Source: Bdellovibrionaceae bacterium UBA2466
Lineage (GTDB): Bacteria; Bdellovibrionota; FAC87; UBA2466
Direction of reading: 5' to 3'
Length of the DNA stretch: 13,308 nt
Assembly: GCA_002342225.1 (NCBI GenBank)
Contig: DDPO01000037.1
Coordinates: forward strand, 4,063-17,370
Part shown: positions 6,946-13,308 of the stretch, piece after piece
Layout of the letters: each line of letters opens with the position of its first letter
Position numbering within the stretch: the stretch's first letter is position 1
The notes under the pieces: generated by a model
What the model was told of the DNA's origin: nothing
Database searches by the model: none
Seen by the model: only the letters and a program-made list of their open reading frames with translations
Position numbers and translations under genes: made by a program

Positions 6946-7253
6946 TGAATTCCAAAGAAAAGTTTCACGCAGGGGTATATAGCTTCTGTTTTCCGGGGTT
7001 GGGGCAACTGTTCAACAGTCGCCCCTTTGTCTCTTTGTTCTTTTTTTTAAGCTTTCTTTTCATTGAATTGTATCAAAAATATCTTCCCCTTTTGCCTCTG
7101 ATTGCTCTGATTTCAGCGATGGAAGCTTTTATAAATTTTAAAGCGGGCAGGGTAAAAACGAGCCGGCCCAAAGAATATCTCTACACGACAGTTGCAGTTC
7201 TTAGCTTCTCATTTTGGATGTTGCTTCTAGCTCCCAGAGTAATTCCAATGTGA
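6945..7253 (+). CDS. small integral membrane protein, 102 aa
   Basis: A polytopic membrane protein with about three to four hydrophobic segments: roughly 12-44 (possibly two), 47-65 and 79-98. The segment FPGLGQLFNSRP (16-27) resembles the PGLGQxYNG motif seen near the first helix of TM2-like and other small membrane proteins, so a loose relation is possible but not established. Basic residues (KAGRVKTSRPK, about 66-76) lie in one loop. It contains a run of eight T at 7041-7048 inside the hydrophobic coding region. Its ATG shares the last base of the upstream stop codon, so translation depends on re-initiation. Its stop is 1 base from the convergent DUF3347 gene stop. Function unknown. Confidence 0.7.
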   Translation: MNSKEKFHAGVYSFCFPGLGQLFNSRPFVSLFFFLSFLFIELYQKYLPLLPLIALISAMEAFINFKAGRVKTSRPKEYLYTTVAVLSFSFWMLLLAPRVIPM

Positions 7254-7254
7254 G

Positions 7255-7758
7255 TTATTTCCAGGGACGTTTAACTCCACATTCGAGCATTTCATGGCCC
7301 CAATAGGGATTGGCGAGGGGTTCGCCTTGGCGCTGCACCCAAAATGCATACCCTTGAGGAAACATCGGGCAGAAAAAGAGTTGCAGATTTTTTGCTTCTT
7401 TTGGATGGGATTTCAAATAATCAACATAAAGCCGTGAGATATTGCCAAACCGGGTTCGATATAGCTTTGGATCTGAAACTTTTTTAAATGATTCGATCTC
7501 AACAGAAAGTTGCCTGATTAGAGCCTGTTCGGATTGTTCTAAGGTTTCTTTTGAAACTTTTTTTAAGTCCTCCTGCATAGAGTGGCTCAGGGATGGTAGA
7601 AGGCCCAACTTGTCTTGGGATAAAGCCTTCTGAATCTCCATGTAAGGAGCCAACAACTGTGTGATTGGTGAAACTTGTTCTTTTGCTGCGGCCTTCGGGG
7701 GTGTTGGAAAGGCCCATGCGGTTAATAAGAGCGTCAGTGTTATAAAATAGTGTCTCAT
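7255..7758 (-). CDS. exported stand-alone DUF3347 domain protein, probable copper-related
   Basis: This 167-aa protein has a signal peptide (MRHYFITLTLLLTAWAFPTPP, cleavage near KAAA/KE at about 25). The mature N-terminus LLAPYMEIQKALSQDKL (about 35-51) and the C-terminal block with CPM, GYAFWVQ, NPYWGHEML and ECG match what I know of DUF3347, which is otherwise fused to CusB-type adaptors or found beside Cu/Ag efflux genes. The Cys, Met and His residues of that block suggest metal binding. A central charged helical region links the two ends. The ATG has a good Shine-Dalgarno GAGGA (7763-7767) 4 bases upstream. It is divergent from the tolC-RND operon, with 120 bases between. The domain assignment is from memory of the motif; the copper role is inferred from family context. 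Confidence 0.75.
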   Translation of the reverse strand: MRHYFITLTLLLTAWAFPTPPKAAAKEQVSPITQLLAPYMEIQKALSQDKLGLLPSLSHSMQEDLKKVSKETLEQSEQALIRQLSVEIESFKKVSDPKLYRTRFGNISRLYVDYLKSHPKEAKNLQLFFCPMFPQGYAFWVQRQGEPLANPYWGHEMLECGVKRPWK

Positions 7759-7791
7759 AAAGTCCTCAAAATAGGCTAATTAATTCAGTTG

Positions 7792-7818
7792 ATTATAGGA
7801 CCTAAGTCCAAGGGTCAA
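7792..7818 (-). promoter_or_regulatory. sigma70-type promoter of the DUF3347 gene with a dyad in the spacer
   Basis: On the minus strand, TTGACC (7813-7818) and a perfect TATAAT (7792-7797) are separated by 15 bases, slightly short. The spacer contains GGACTTAGGTCC (7798-7809), an imperfect palindrome with perfect GGAC/GTCC arms that ends right beside the -10. A regulator binding there would control the promoter; none is encoded nearby. Confidence 0.5.
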
Positions 7819-7843
7819 GTCGTACTTAAAAGTTTAAGAATCC

Positions 7844-7872
7844 TTGTAGGGATGCGGCAATGAGAGTATAAA
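7844..7872 (+). promoter_or_regulatory. sigma70-type promoter of the tolC-RND-dipeptidase operon, placed for a leaderless transcript
   Basis: TTGTAG (7844-7849) and TATAAA (7867-7872) are 17 bases apart. CTGGCC (6 bases) separates the -10 from the ATG at 7879, putting the expected transcription start on the start codon. No Shine-Dalgarno is present, and an in-frame stop at 7861-7863 rules out a longer upstream start. Confidence 0.5.
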
Positions 7873-7878
7873 CTGGCC

Positions 7879-9318
7879 ATGATATTTCATGCGAAAAATC
7901 TCTTTTTTTTATTTCTCTGTTCTTCCTTGGGCTTGGGTGCTGAAACGCTGACTCTCAAAAATTATCTAGACCAAGTTAAGGAGAAGCATCTTGGATATCA
8001 AGCGACTCAACTTGTGAGTCAGGGGGCTATGGAGCGTGCCGAAGAAGGGCGACTTCTCACATCTCCTCAACTCTTTTCCAACGTCAACTACTTAGATGAT
8101 CGCAGACCCACCAACAATCCCTCTTTTTTGGGAAATCGCACAGTGTTTGAAAAATACTCCGTCGGTTTAATGGAACAGACCGGGTTCGGACTCTCTGCAA
8201 AGCTTAGTTACAACATCACTCGAACTGAACTTTTTGGAGTGAACACCACTTTTGTTCCACTTCCTCAGTTTTATGACACTGTTCCTTCCGTTGAGCTGAA
8301 CCAGTCTTTGTGGAGAAATGGATTTGGGTCGGAAACAAGAGCGACGCAAAGAGTGGCTGAAGCTCAGGCAAGAGCGACAAGTCTCGCAGAATCCCTCAAA
8401 GCCAAATTGATTTTGGCCGAAGCGGAGACAGCCTATTGGAGATTGTCCATCGCAAGGGAATTGGTTGATGTTGCAAAAAATGGCGTTGAACGGGCCAAGA
8501 AAATTCAGGAATGGAGTGCTCGGCGCGCCTCTCTTGCGCTCGCTGATAAGTCAGATGCGCTTCAGTCCGAGGCGGGATTTCAAGCGAAACAGCTTGAACT
8601 TCAAATGGCACTGGACGAGCAACGGGAAGCAACTAAAAGATTTAATAGCCTAAAAGGAGAAGACTCCGAACAGTTGTCTTCTTTCCTTGAAAAAGTGGAG
8701 ACAGATACGCTGGTTAATCTTTCTGCTTTTGATAAAAAAGGAAAACGGGAAGATGTTCTAGCCGCTGACGAAGCTAGAAAAGTCGCTCAAGCCGCCGCAG
8801 AGCTAGGAAGAGAAAAAAACGCACCTACAGTGGATGTTTTTACAAGCTACAGCCTGAATGGACGAGACTCAGCTCTAAGTAAAAGCATTTCAGATGCAAG
8901 TCGTACAAACCAAAATACGTTGGCTGTTGGACTTAAAGTTTTAGCTCCTCTGGATCTTGGAACTGTGGTTAATAATCGTGCCGGTTACATAAAAGAAGAA
9001 AAAGGAGCTGAACTTAATTATCAGCGCAAACTCTTCGAAGAGCAAATAGAGTGGAATGAACTGGTCACGCGACTCAATGAAAATAAACGCCGATTACAAA
9101 TGGCTAAAGAGATTGAGAAGGTCCAGAAGCAAAAATTGGATAATGAGCGTAACCGGCTTAAAACAGGTCGGTCTGTTCTGTATCAAGTTGTTTTGTTTGA
9201 GCAAGACTATGCAAATAGCCAAGTGATGAAACTTAAAACCGAGCTTCAGATCCTAGCCCTGATGGCCCAAATGAAGACCTATTTACCCCAACAAGAGTCA
9301 ACAGGAGAACAAAAGTGA
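7879..9318 (+). CDS. TolC-family outer-membrane efflux channel
   Basis: This 479-aa protein is the outer-membrane and periplasmic tunnel part of a tripartite pump. A signal peptide (MIFHAKNLFFLFLCSS, cleavage near GLGA/ETL at about 21) precedes two repeats of the OEP fold. The first strand pair leads into VELNQSLWRNGFG (about 138-150) and a long Ala/Glu-rich coiled coil (about 150-240). The second repeat has VGLKVLAPLDLG (about 346-357) and another long helix to the C-terminus (to about 470). Length is normal for the family. An eight-T run lies in the signal-peptide codons (7903-7910). It ends in a GTGA 4-base overlap with the RND gene, so the two are translationally coupled and surely partners. 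Confidence 0.88.
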   Translation: MIFHAKNLFFLFLCSSLGLGAETLTLKNYLDQVKEKHLGYQATQLVSQGAMERAEEGRLLTSPQLFSNVNYLDDRRPTNNPSFLGNRTVFEKYSVGLMEQTGFGLSAKLSYNITRTELFGVNTTFVPLPQFYDTVPSVELNQSLWRNGFGSETRATQRVAEAQARATSLAESLKAKLILAEAETAYWRLSIARELVDVAKNGVERAKKIQEWSARRASLALADKSDALQSEAGFQAKQLELQMALDEQREATKRFNSLKGEDSEQLSSFLEKVETDTLVNLSAFDKKGKREDVLAADEARKVAQAAAELGREKNAPTVDVFTSYSLNGRDSALSKSISDASRTNQNTLAVGLKVLAPLDLGTVVNNRAGYIKEEKGAELNYQRKLFEEQIEWNELVTRLNENKRRLQMAKEIEKVQKQKLDNERNRLKTGRSVLYQVVLFEQDYANSQVMKLKTELQILALMAQMKTYLPQQESTGEQK

Positions 9319-12300
9319 CTTTAGCCGATCTTTCTATCAAACGGCCCATATTTATAACCTGCACAGTGATAGCAATGTTGGTGGTGGGTTATTTGTCATT
9401 AAAAAAACTTGGAGTAGACCTCTTTCCCAATGTTACTTTTCCTGTTGTGACGGTAAGTACTCCCTATCCGGGAGCAGGTCCTCGAGAAGTTGAGACACTC
9501 GTTTCAAAGGTTTTGGAAGATCAAATCTCCACAGTGGCCGGAATAAAACGCTTGCGTTCTGTCAATAAAGAAGGGTTGAGTATTGTCATTGCCGAGTTTA
9601 CTCTTGAAACCGATGTCAAATACGCTGAACAACAAGTTCGGGACAAAGTTTCCTCCGCCAAAATTAAACTCCCCAAAGAAACGAAAGAATCCATTATTCG
9701 TCGAGTAGATCCCGCTGATCAGCCAATTATTACAATTACGGTCGCGGCTGATCTCCCCGAAGCTAAGCTTTACGATTTGGCTGATCAAATTGTTCGCCCT
9801 AAAATCGAGCAGGTAAAAAATGTCGGGCTCGTTGAGGTTCTAGGCGGGCGGAAACGAGAAATTCGCGTTGAGCTTGATCGTAAAAAATTAAACTCCTACG
9901 AAATCTCCGCAACTCAAGTTTCGCAACGAATTGCGACTACCGGTCAAAATATACCTGCTGGAAAAGTGGAACAGCTTAAAATGGATTTGGTGTTTAGAAC
10001 GCTCGGCGAATTTAAAAATCTAAAAGATATCGAAGATGTCATTGTGAATTTTGTTGGAAATGACGTGCCAGTGACGGTCTCACAAATCGCTAATGTAACC
10101 GATTCACTTGAGGATGAGACTTCACGGACCTTTTATAACGGTAAGAAATCTCTGTTTTTGATGGTTTTTAGGCAGACTGGAGCTAACACCATTGGAGTGG
10201 CCGATGCTGTTAAACAGAGGGTGACTGAACTTAATCAAACCCTAGCCAATGAGGATGGAAAACCTGTTTTAGAAATTGTAAGAGATTCTTCCAAGCCCAT
10301 TCGAGCTAATGTCGACGATGTTACTGAGTCCATATTTATTGGAATTGTTCTAACCATTTTAGTCGTTTTTTTCTTTTTGGGGTCAGGAAGATCCACGATT
10401 ATTACGGGACTTGCGTTACCCAATTCATTGTTAGGCGCTTTCATTTTGATGGCGGCCGCTGGATTTACGGTCAATGTCATGACTCTCTTGGCGCTCTCAC
10501 TGGCTGTCGGACTTCTCATCGATGATGCGATTGTCGTTCGGGAAAATATTTTCCGACACATCGAAATGGGCGAAGAACCTATAACGGCTTCTTCGGTTGG
10601 GACAAAAGAAGTGACGCTTGCAGTTATTGCGACGACTTGTGCAGTGCTTGCTGTTTTTGGACCTATCGCATTTTTAAAAGGGGTCGTGGGGCAGTTTTTT
10701 AAAGAATTCGGACTTACAATCTGTTTTGCGATGCTAATAAGTCTTTTTGATGCTCTCACAGTCGCACCCATGCTTTCTGCCTATTTTGCTGGAAAGAGTC
10801 ACGGATTCCCTGAGACAGGTTTTTTGGGAGCTACTGTTGGAAAGGCCTTGAAAGCTTTCAACTCATTTCAAACTTCACTTGAGAATCGATATGAAGCACT
10901 ACTCCAGAAAGTGGTGGCACGACCAGGAAAAACGTTTGGTATCACTCTTGTTATTTTGATCTTGAGTGGAGTTGCTCTTAAATATACTCCCAAAACCTTC
11001 TTAGGTGCTCAGGATTACGGCGAGTTCTCTGTTGGTTTAGATATGCCGCCTGGAACCAATTTGAATGAAATGTCTGAAGTCGCGCACAAAGTGGATGCCA
11101 TTCTGAGAGCTAATCCCGAAGTAAAATCTTCGGTACTCATGGTTGGAAGCCGGGATCTCGAGAGCAATGTTGCTACGTTCTTTATTGAGCTTGTGAACGC
11201 CAAGCAAAGAAAAGTGAACACAACTCAATTTAAAGATCGATTGAGAGAACAACTTAAGCCCTTTGCTTTTGCAAATCCAACGGTCAAAGACGTCGATATG
11301 GTTGGAGCGGGTGCTCGGCCCTTTAACGTAAATCTTATCGGAAGTGATCTGGCGGTTGTGGAAGAGACGGCCAATAAAGTGTTTCAAAAGCTTAAGGTTA
11401 TGCCAGACCTGAAAGATGTGGATATCAGTGTGCGGCCTGGGAAACCTGAATTTCAGGTATCACTTGATAATCGAAAAGCCGAGCGCATGGGGGTTTCGAG
11501 CAGTATTGTCGGAGCTGAACTAAGAAATCAGATTGAAGGCTCAACTCCTGCAGTGTTTCGAGAAGCAGGAAGAGAATATGATATTCGAGTTCGTCTTCAG
11601 GAGGGGGATAGAAACTTAAGAGAAAACTTCAATACGACATTTGTCCCCAATATTAATTTTCGCCAAATACCTCTTAAAAATATAGCCAACGGGGTCGAAG
11701 CTACGGGCCCTGCAAATATTTTAAGGCAAGATAGAGGCCGTTACGTGCAGATTGCTGCTGACTTGACCCCAGGCGGGAAAGGTATGGGCGGAGTGATGGC
11801 TGATATCAACAAAATGTTGAAGGATGAGATTCCATTGCCTCAAGGAGTTTCGTATGCTTTCGTTGGACAAGCTGAAAACTTTAAAGAGTTGATCGACAGT
11901 ATGGCGACAGCAGGTTTACTTGCGGTCGTTTTCATCTACTTAGTACTTGCGAGTCTTTATGAGTCCTTTGTGACTCCCTTTACGATTATGTTGATTCTCC
12001 CCCTAGCGGCGTGTGGAGCTTTCTTTGCACTTTTTATCACGAGACAATCGTTGGATATTAATTCTATGATCGGCTGTATTCTGCTCTTGGGGGTTGCAAC
12101 GAAAAATTCGATCTTGCTTGTGGATGCAACTAATCAACTCATCGCTGAGGGGGTTGAGCGCAGTCAAGCCATTGCCCGAGCCGGTAAAATGAGACTTAGA
12201 CCTATTTTAATGACGACTTTCGCCTTGATCGCTGGAATGTTGCCTGTAGCGATTGGTCTCAATGAAGCGTCTAAGCAGAGAACAAGTATGGGGATTGCGA

Positions 12301-12431
12301 TCATTGGAGGATTAATTAGTTCGACTTTGTTAAGTCTGGTTGTTGTTCCTGCGGCTTTTACTTACATCGATCGATTTCGACTCTGGATGAAAAGAAAACT
12401 AGAATTTTTAAAACCGGTTGAAGCCCAATGA
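9315..12431 (+). CDS. RND efflux pump, inner-membrane permease, HAE1 type
   Basis: This 1038-aa protein is a proton-driven inner-membrane exporter (AcrB/MdtB family) with the usual 12-helix, two-porter-domain size. The N-terminus has LSIKRPIFITC and LGVDLFPNVTFPVV. Helix 4 reads GLLIDDAIVV with the proton-relay Asp403 and Asp404, and helix 10 supplies Lys930 (GVATKNS). Helix 11 follows RLRPILMTT. The double-Asp motif is that of hydrophobe/drug (HAE1) pumps; heavy-metal (CusA/CzcA) pumps have DFGxxxDGA there. The start is GTG at 9315, with AGGAGA six bases upstream. It overlaps tolC by 4 bases and the dipeptidase gene by 4 bases. No membrane fusion protein gene is adjacent, which is unusual. 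The substrate is not predictable from sequence. Confidence 0.92.
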   Translation: MTLADLSIKRPIFITCTVIAMLVVGYLSLKKLGVDLFPNVTFPVVTVSTPYPGAGPREVETLVSKVLEDQISTVAGIKRLRSVNKEGLSIVIAEFTLETDVKYAEQQVRDKVSSAKIKLPKETKESIIRRVDPADQPIITITVAADLPEAKLYDLADQIVRPKIEQVKNVGLVEVLGGRKREIRVELDRKKLNSYEISATQVSQRIATTGQNIPAGKVEQLKMDLVFRTLGEFKNLKDIEDVIVNFVGNDVPVTVSQIANVTDSLEDETSRTFYNGKKSLFLMVFRQTGANTIGVADAVKQRVTELNQTLANEDGKPVLEIVRDSSKPIRANVDDVTESIFIGIVLTILVVFFFLGSGRSTIITGLALPNSLLGAFILMAAAGFTVNVMTLLALSLAVGLLIDDAIVVRENIFRHIEMGEEPITASSVGTKEVTLAVIATTCAVLAVFGPIAFLKGVVGQFFKEFGLTICFAMLISLFDALTVAPMLSAYFAGKSHGFPETGFLGATVGKALKAFNSFQTSLENRYEALLQKVVARPGKTFGITLVILILSGVALKYTPKTFLGAQDYGEFSVGLDMPPGTNLNEMSEVAHKVDAILRANPEVKSSVLMVGSRDLESNVATFFIELVNAKQRKVNTTQFKDRLREQLKPFAFANPTVKDVDMVGAGARPFNVNLIGSDLAVVEETANKVFQKLKVMPDLKDVDISVRPGKPEFQVSLDNRKAERMGVSSSIVGAELRNQIEGSTPAVFREAGREYDIRVRLQEGDRNLRENFNTTFVPNINFRQIPLKNIANGVEATGPANILRQDRGRYVQIAADLTPGGKGMGGVMADINKMLKDEIPLPQGVSYAFVGQAENFKELIDSMATAGLLAVVFIYLVLASLYESFVTPFTIMLILPLAACGAFFALFITRQSLDINSMIGCILLLGVATKNSILLVDATNQLIAEGVERSQAIARAGKMRLRPILMTTFALIAGMLPVAIGLNEASKQRTSMGIAIIGGLISSTLLSLVVVPAAFTYIDRFRLWMKRKLEFLKPVEAQ

Positions 12432-13033
12432 AACTTTTGTTGGCATTCTTTGGTTTTTTTGCCTTTTTTGCAGGCGCAGCCAATGAATCCGCTCTGATCG
12501 ATGCAAAAAAATACGATTTTAGTCTCGTTTTAGATATCAGATATGCCACTGAAAATAATTTTACCCACAAAAAGGTCTATCCTGAAGCAAGGTGTGTTTT
12601 AAGAAAAGCGGTAGCCGAAGCATTATCGAGAGTTCAGGCCTATGTGAAGCTTCATGGTTATCGCCTAAAAGTTTACGACTGTTATCGCCCTTTAAGTGTG
12701 CAAAAGAAGTTTTGGGAACTCGTCCCTGATGAAAAGTATGTTGCCGATCCAAATAAAGGATCGAAACATAACCGTGGAGCAGCAGTAGATGTTACTTTGA
12801 TAGATGCCAGTGGTCAGGAAGTTGAGATGCCAAGTGGGTATGATGATTTTACTGAAAAAGCACATCGCAATTACCAAAAAGCCTCCAAAAAAGCCCTTTC
12901 TCATCGGAGAATCCTTGAGAGCGCCATGGAGAGAGAAGGGTTTCAAGGGCTTGATACTGAGTGGTGGCATTTTGATTTCAAAGGCTGGGAGCAGTATTCG
13001 ATAGAGGATGTGCCTTTGAGCTCGATTCCTTAA
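12428..13033 (+). CDS. exported D-alanyl-D-alanine dipeptidase, VanX/DdpX family
   Basis: This 201-aa M15-family zinc peptidase hydrolyses the D-Ala-D-Ala dipeptide. An N-terminal hydrophobic signal peptide (MKLLLAFFGFFAFFAGA) indicates export to the periplasm or beyond. Residues 83-88 are YDCYRP with Arg87. SKHNRGAAVD gives zinc ligands His114 and Asp121. EWWH gives catalytic Glu178 and zinc ligand His181. Cys56 and Cys85 are the pair common in the family. All active-site residues are intact. The gene overlaps the RND gene by ATGA, with no clear Shine-Dalgarno, so it is translated by coupling. No vanH or vanA (ligase) is present, arguing against a glycopeptide-resistance cassette; a role in peptidoglycan turnover or in using external D-Ala-D-Ala is more likely. 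Confidence 0.9.
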   Translation: MKLLLAFFGFFAFFAGAANESALIDAKKYDFSLVLDIRYATENNFTHKKVYPEARCVLRKAVAEALSRVQAYVKLHGYRLKVYDCYRPLSVQKKFWELVPDEKYVADPNKGSKHNRGAAVDVTLIDASGQEVEMPSGYDDFTEKAHRNYQKASKKALSHRRILESAMEREGFQGLDTEWWHFDFKGWEQYSIEDVPLSSIP

Positions 13034-13086
13034 TCTCTTTTCTAAAATGTGCTTTTTTCGGCATATTTAATCCTTAATTCTCCTCT

Positions 13087-13115
13087 GTGACTCGCAATGT
13101 AAAAACACCGATAAA
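13087..13115 (+). promoter_or_regulatory. weak candidate promoter of the last gene
   Basis: GTGACT (13087-13092) and GATAAA (13110-13115) are 17 bases apart, each matching consensus at four of six positions. The ATG follows 7 bases after the -10, again a near-leaderless arrangement. The 90-base gap after the dipeptidase gene makes a new promoter plausible, but read-through from the operon is equally possible. Confidence 0.25.
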
Positions 13116-13122
13116 TAGAGTG

Positions 13123-13308
13123 ATGAGTTTTAGAAGAGACATCGCTATTTTAATCACTTTAGTTGGGGGTTTTGTTTTTACACCCAGCCAAGGGTTCGGA
13201 AGAAAGTTATCCAATCTTCCAGAAAGAACCTTTCTTTTTTATGCTGCTGGTAATTTAGCCCTCACCTCTTCCGAAGCGGATAAAGTCTCAGGTGCCACTT
13301 ACGTTGAG
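13123..13308 (+). CDS. exported protein of unknown function, N-terminal part (runs off window)
   Basis: Sixty-two residues are visible with no stop before the window edge. The N-terminus MSFRRDIAILITLVGGFVF is a positively charged start plus hydrophobic core, with a probable signal peptide ending near PSQGFG (about 21-26). The following sequence, including ERTFLFYAAGNLALTSSEADKV, is not one I recognise. Frame-compatible GTG codons at 13120 and 13087 are alternative starts, and the frame is closed by a stop at 13075-13077. No strong Shine-Dalgarno is seen. It lies 90 bases downstream of the dipeptidase gene on the same strand. Family unknown. Confidence 0.55.
   Translation, partial: MSFRRDIAILITLVGGFVFTPSQGFGRKLSNLPERTFLFYAAGNLALTSSEADKVSGATYVE

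Noticed and set aside
10235..10771. 178-codon open frame antisense to the RND gene
   Set aside because: It lies wholly inside a strongly supported RND coding region, its translation is low-complexity (Ser/Thr/Lys/Ile-rich) without domain features, and no Shine-Dalgarno or promoter context supports it.
9315..12431. RND gene as a CusA/CzcA heavy-metal pump, suggested by the adjacent DUF3347 gene
   Set aside because: Helix 4 carries the double-Asp HAE1 motif (LIDDAIVV) rather than the DFGxxxDGA motif of heavy-metal pumps.
12428..13033. VanX-type gene as part of a vancomycin-resistance cluster
   Set aside because: No D-Ala-D-Lac ligase, VanH dehydrogenase or VanRS regulator is present, and the protein has an export signal, unlike cytoplasmic VanX.
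13045..13068. possible terminator hairpin after the dipeptidase gene
   Set aside because: The stem is 8 bp, mostly A-T with one G-T pair and an 8-base T-rich loop, and no T-run follows the stem, so it is too weak to call a terminator.

Overview
The window (about 44% GC by eye) looks like a chromosomal segment of a Gram-negative bacterium. Several products carry signal peptides, and there is a TolC/RND envelope pump. The mix of a secreted methyltransferase-like protein, a periplasmic VanX-type dipeptidase, mixed TTG/GTG/ATG starts and several lineage-specific secreted proteins would fit a Bdellovibrionota-like (predatory or oligoflexian) deltaproteobacterial relative. That placement is inference from gene content only. 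I see no rRNA, tRNA, CRISPR array, insertion sequence or phage gene.

Layout. Positions 1-281 (minus) hold the N-terminal part of a YihX-type HAD phosphatase. It is divergent from 408-1382 (plus), an exported protein with a SAM-methyltransferase-like fold. At 1423-3582 (plus) is a complete CopA-type Cu(I)-exporting P1B-ATPase. It converges with a three-gene minus-strand operon read 6054 to 3587: a ThiI-like PP-loop ATPase, PyrF (OMP decarboxylase) and an RlmB/TrmH-family SpoU rRNA 2'-O-methyltransferase. A 321-base intergenic region with a good minus-strand promoter and repeated ACAGT(T/G) words follows. Then comes a two-gene plus-strand unit of unknown function (secreted 189 aa, then a 102-aa membrane protein with a 1-base overlap). 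It converges with a small exported DUF3347 protein (7255-7758, minus), a domain otherwise associated with CusB-type copper efflux adaptors.

Divergent from the DUF3347 gene is a tightly coupled three-gene operon (7879-13033). It encodes a TolC-family outer-membrane channel, an HAE1-type RND inner-membrane pump and an exported VanX/DdpX-type D-Ala-D-Ala dipeptidase, each junction being a 4-base overlap. No periplasmic adaptor (membrane fusion protein) is encoded beside the pump. A further exported protein of unknown function starts at 13123 and runs off the window.

Working together: copA and the DUF3347 gene point to copper handling. The PP-loop and SpoU enzymes fit RNA modification, with pyrF supplying UMP. 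TolC and RND form most of a tripartite pump, and the dipeptidase would act on D-Ala-D-Ala in the periplasm or outside the cell. The most distinctive non-coding signal is start-site architecture: at least two genes (the HAD gene and tolC), perhaps four, have a sigma70-type -10 element placed 6-7 bases before the ATG and no Shine-Dalgarno, as expected for leaderless mRNAs. Other genes in the window have clear Shine-Dalgarno sequences.
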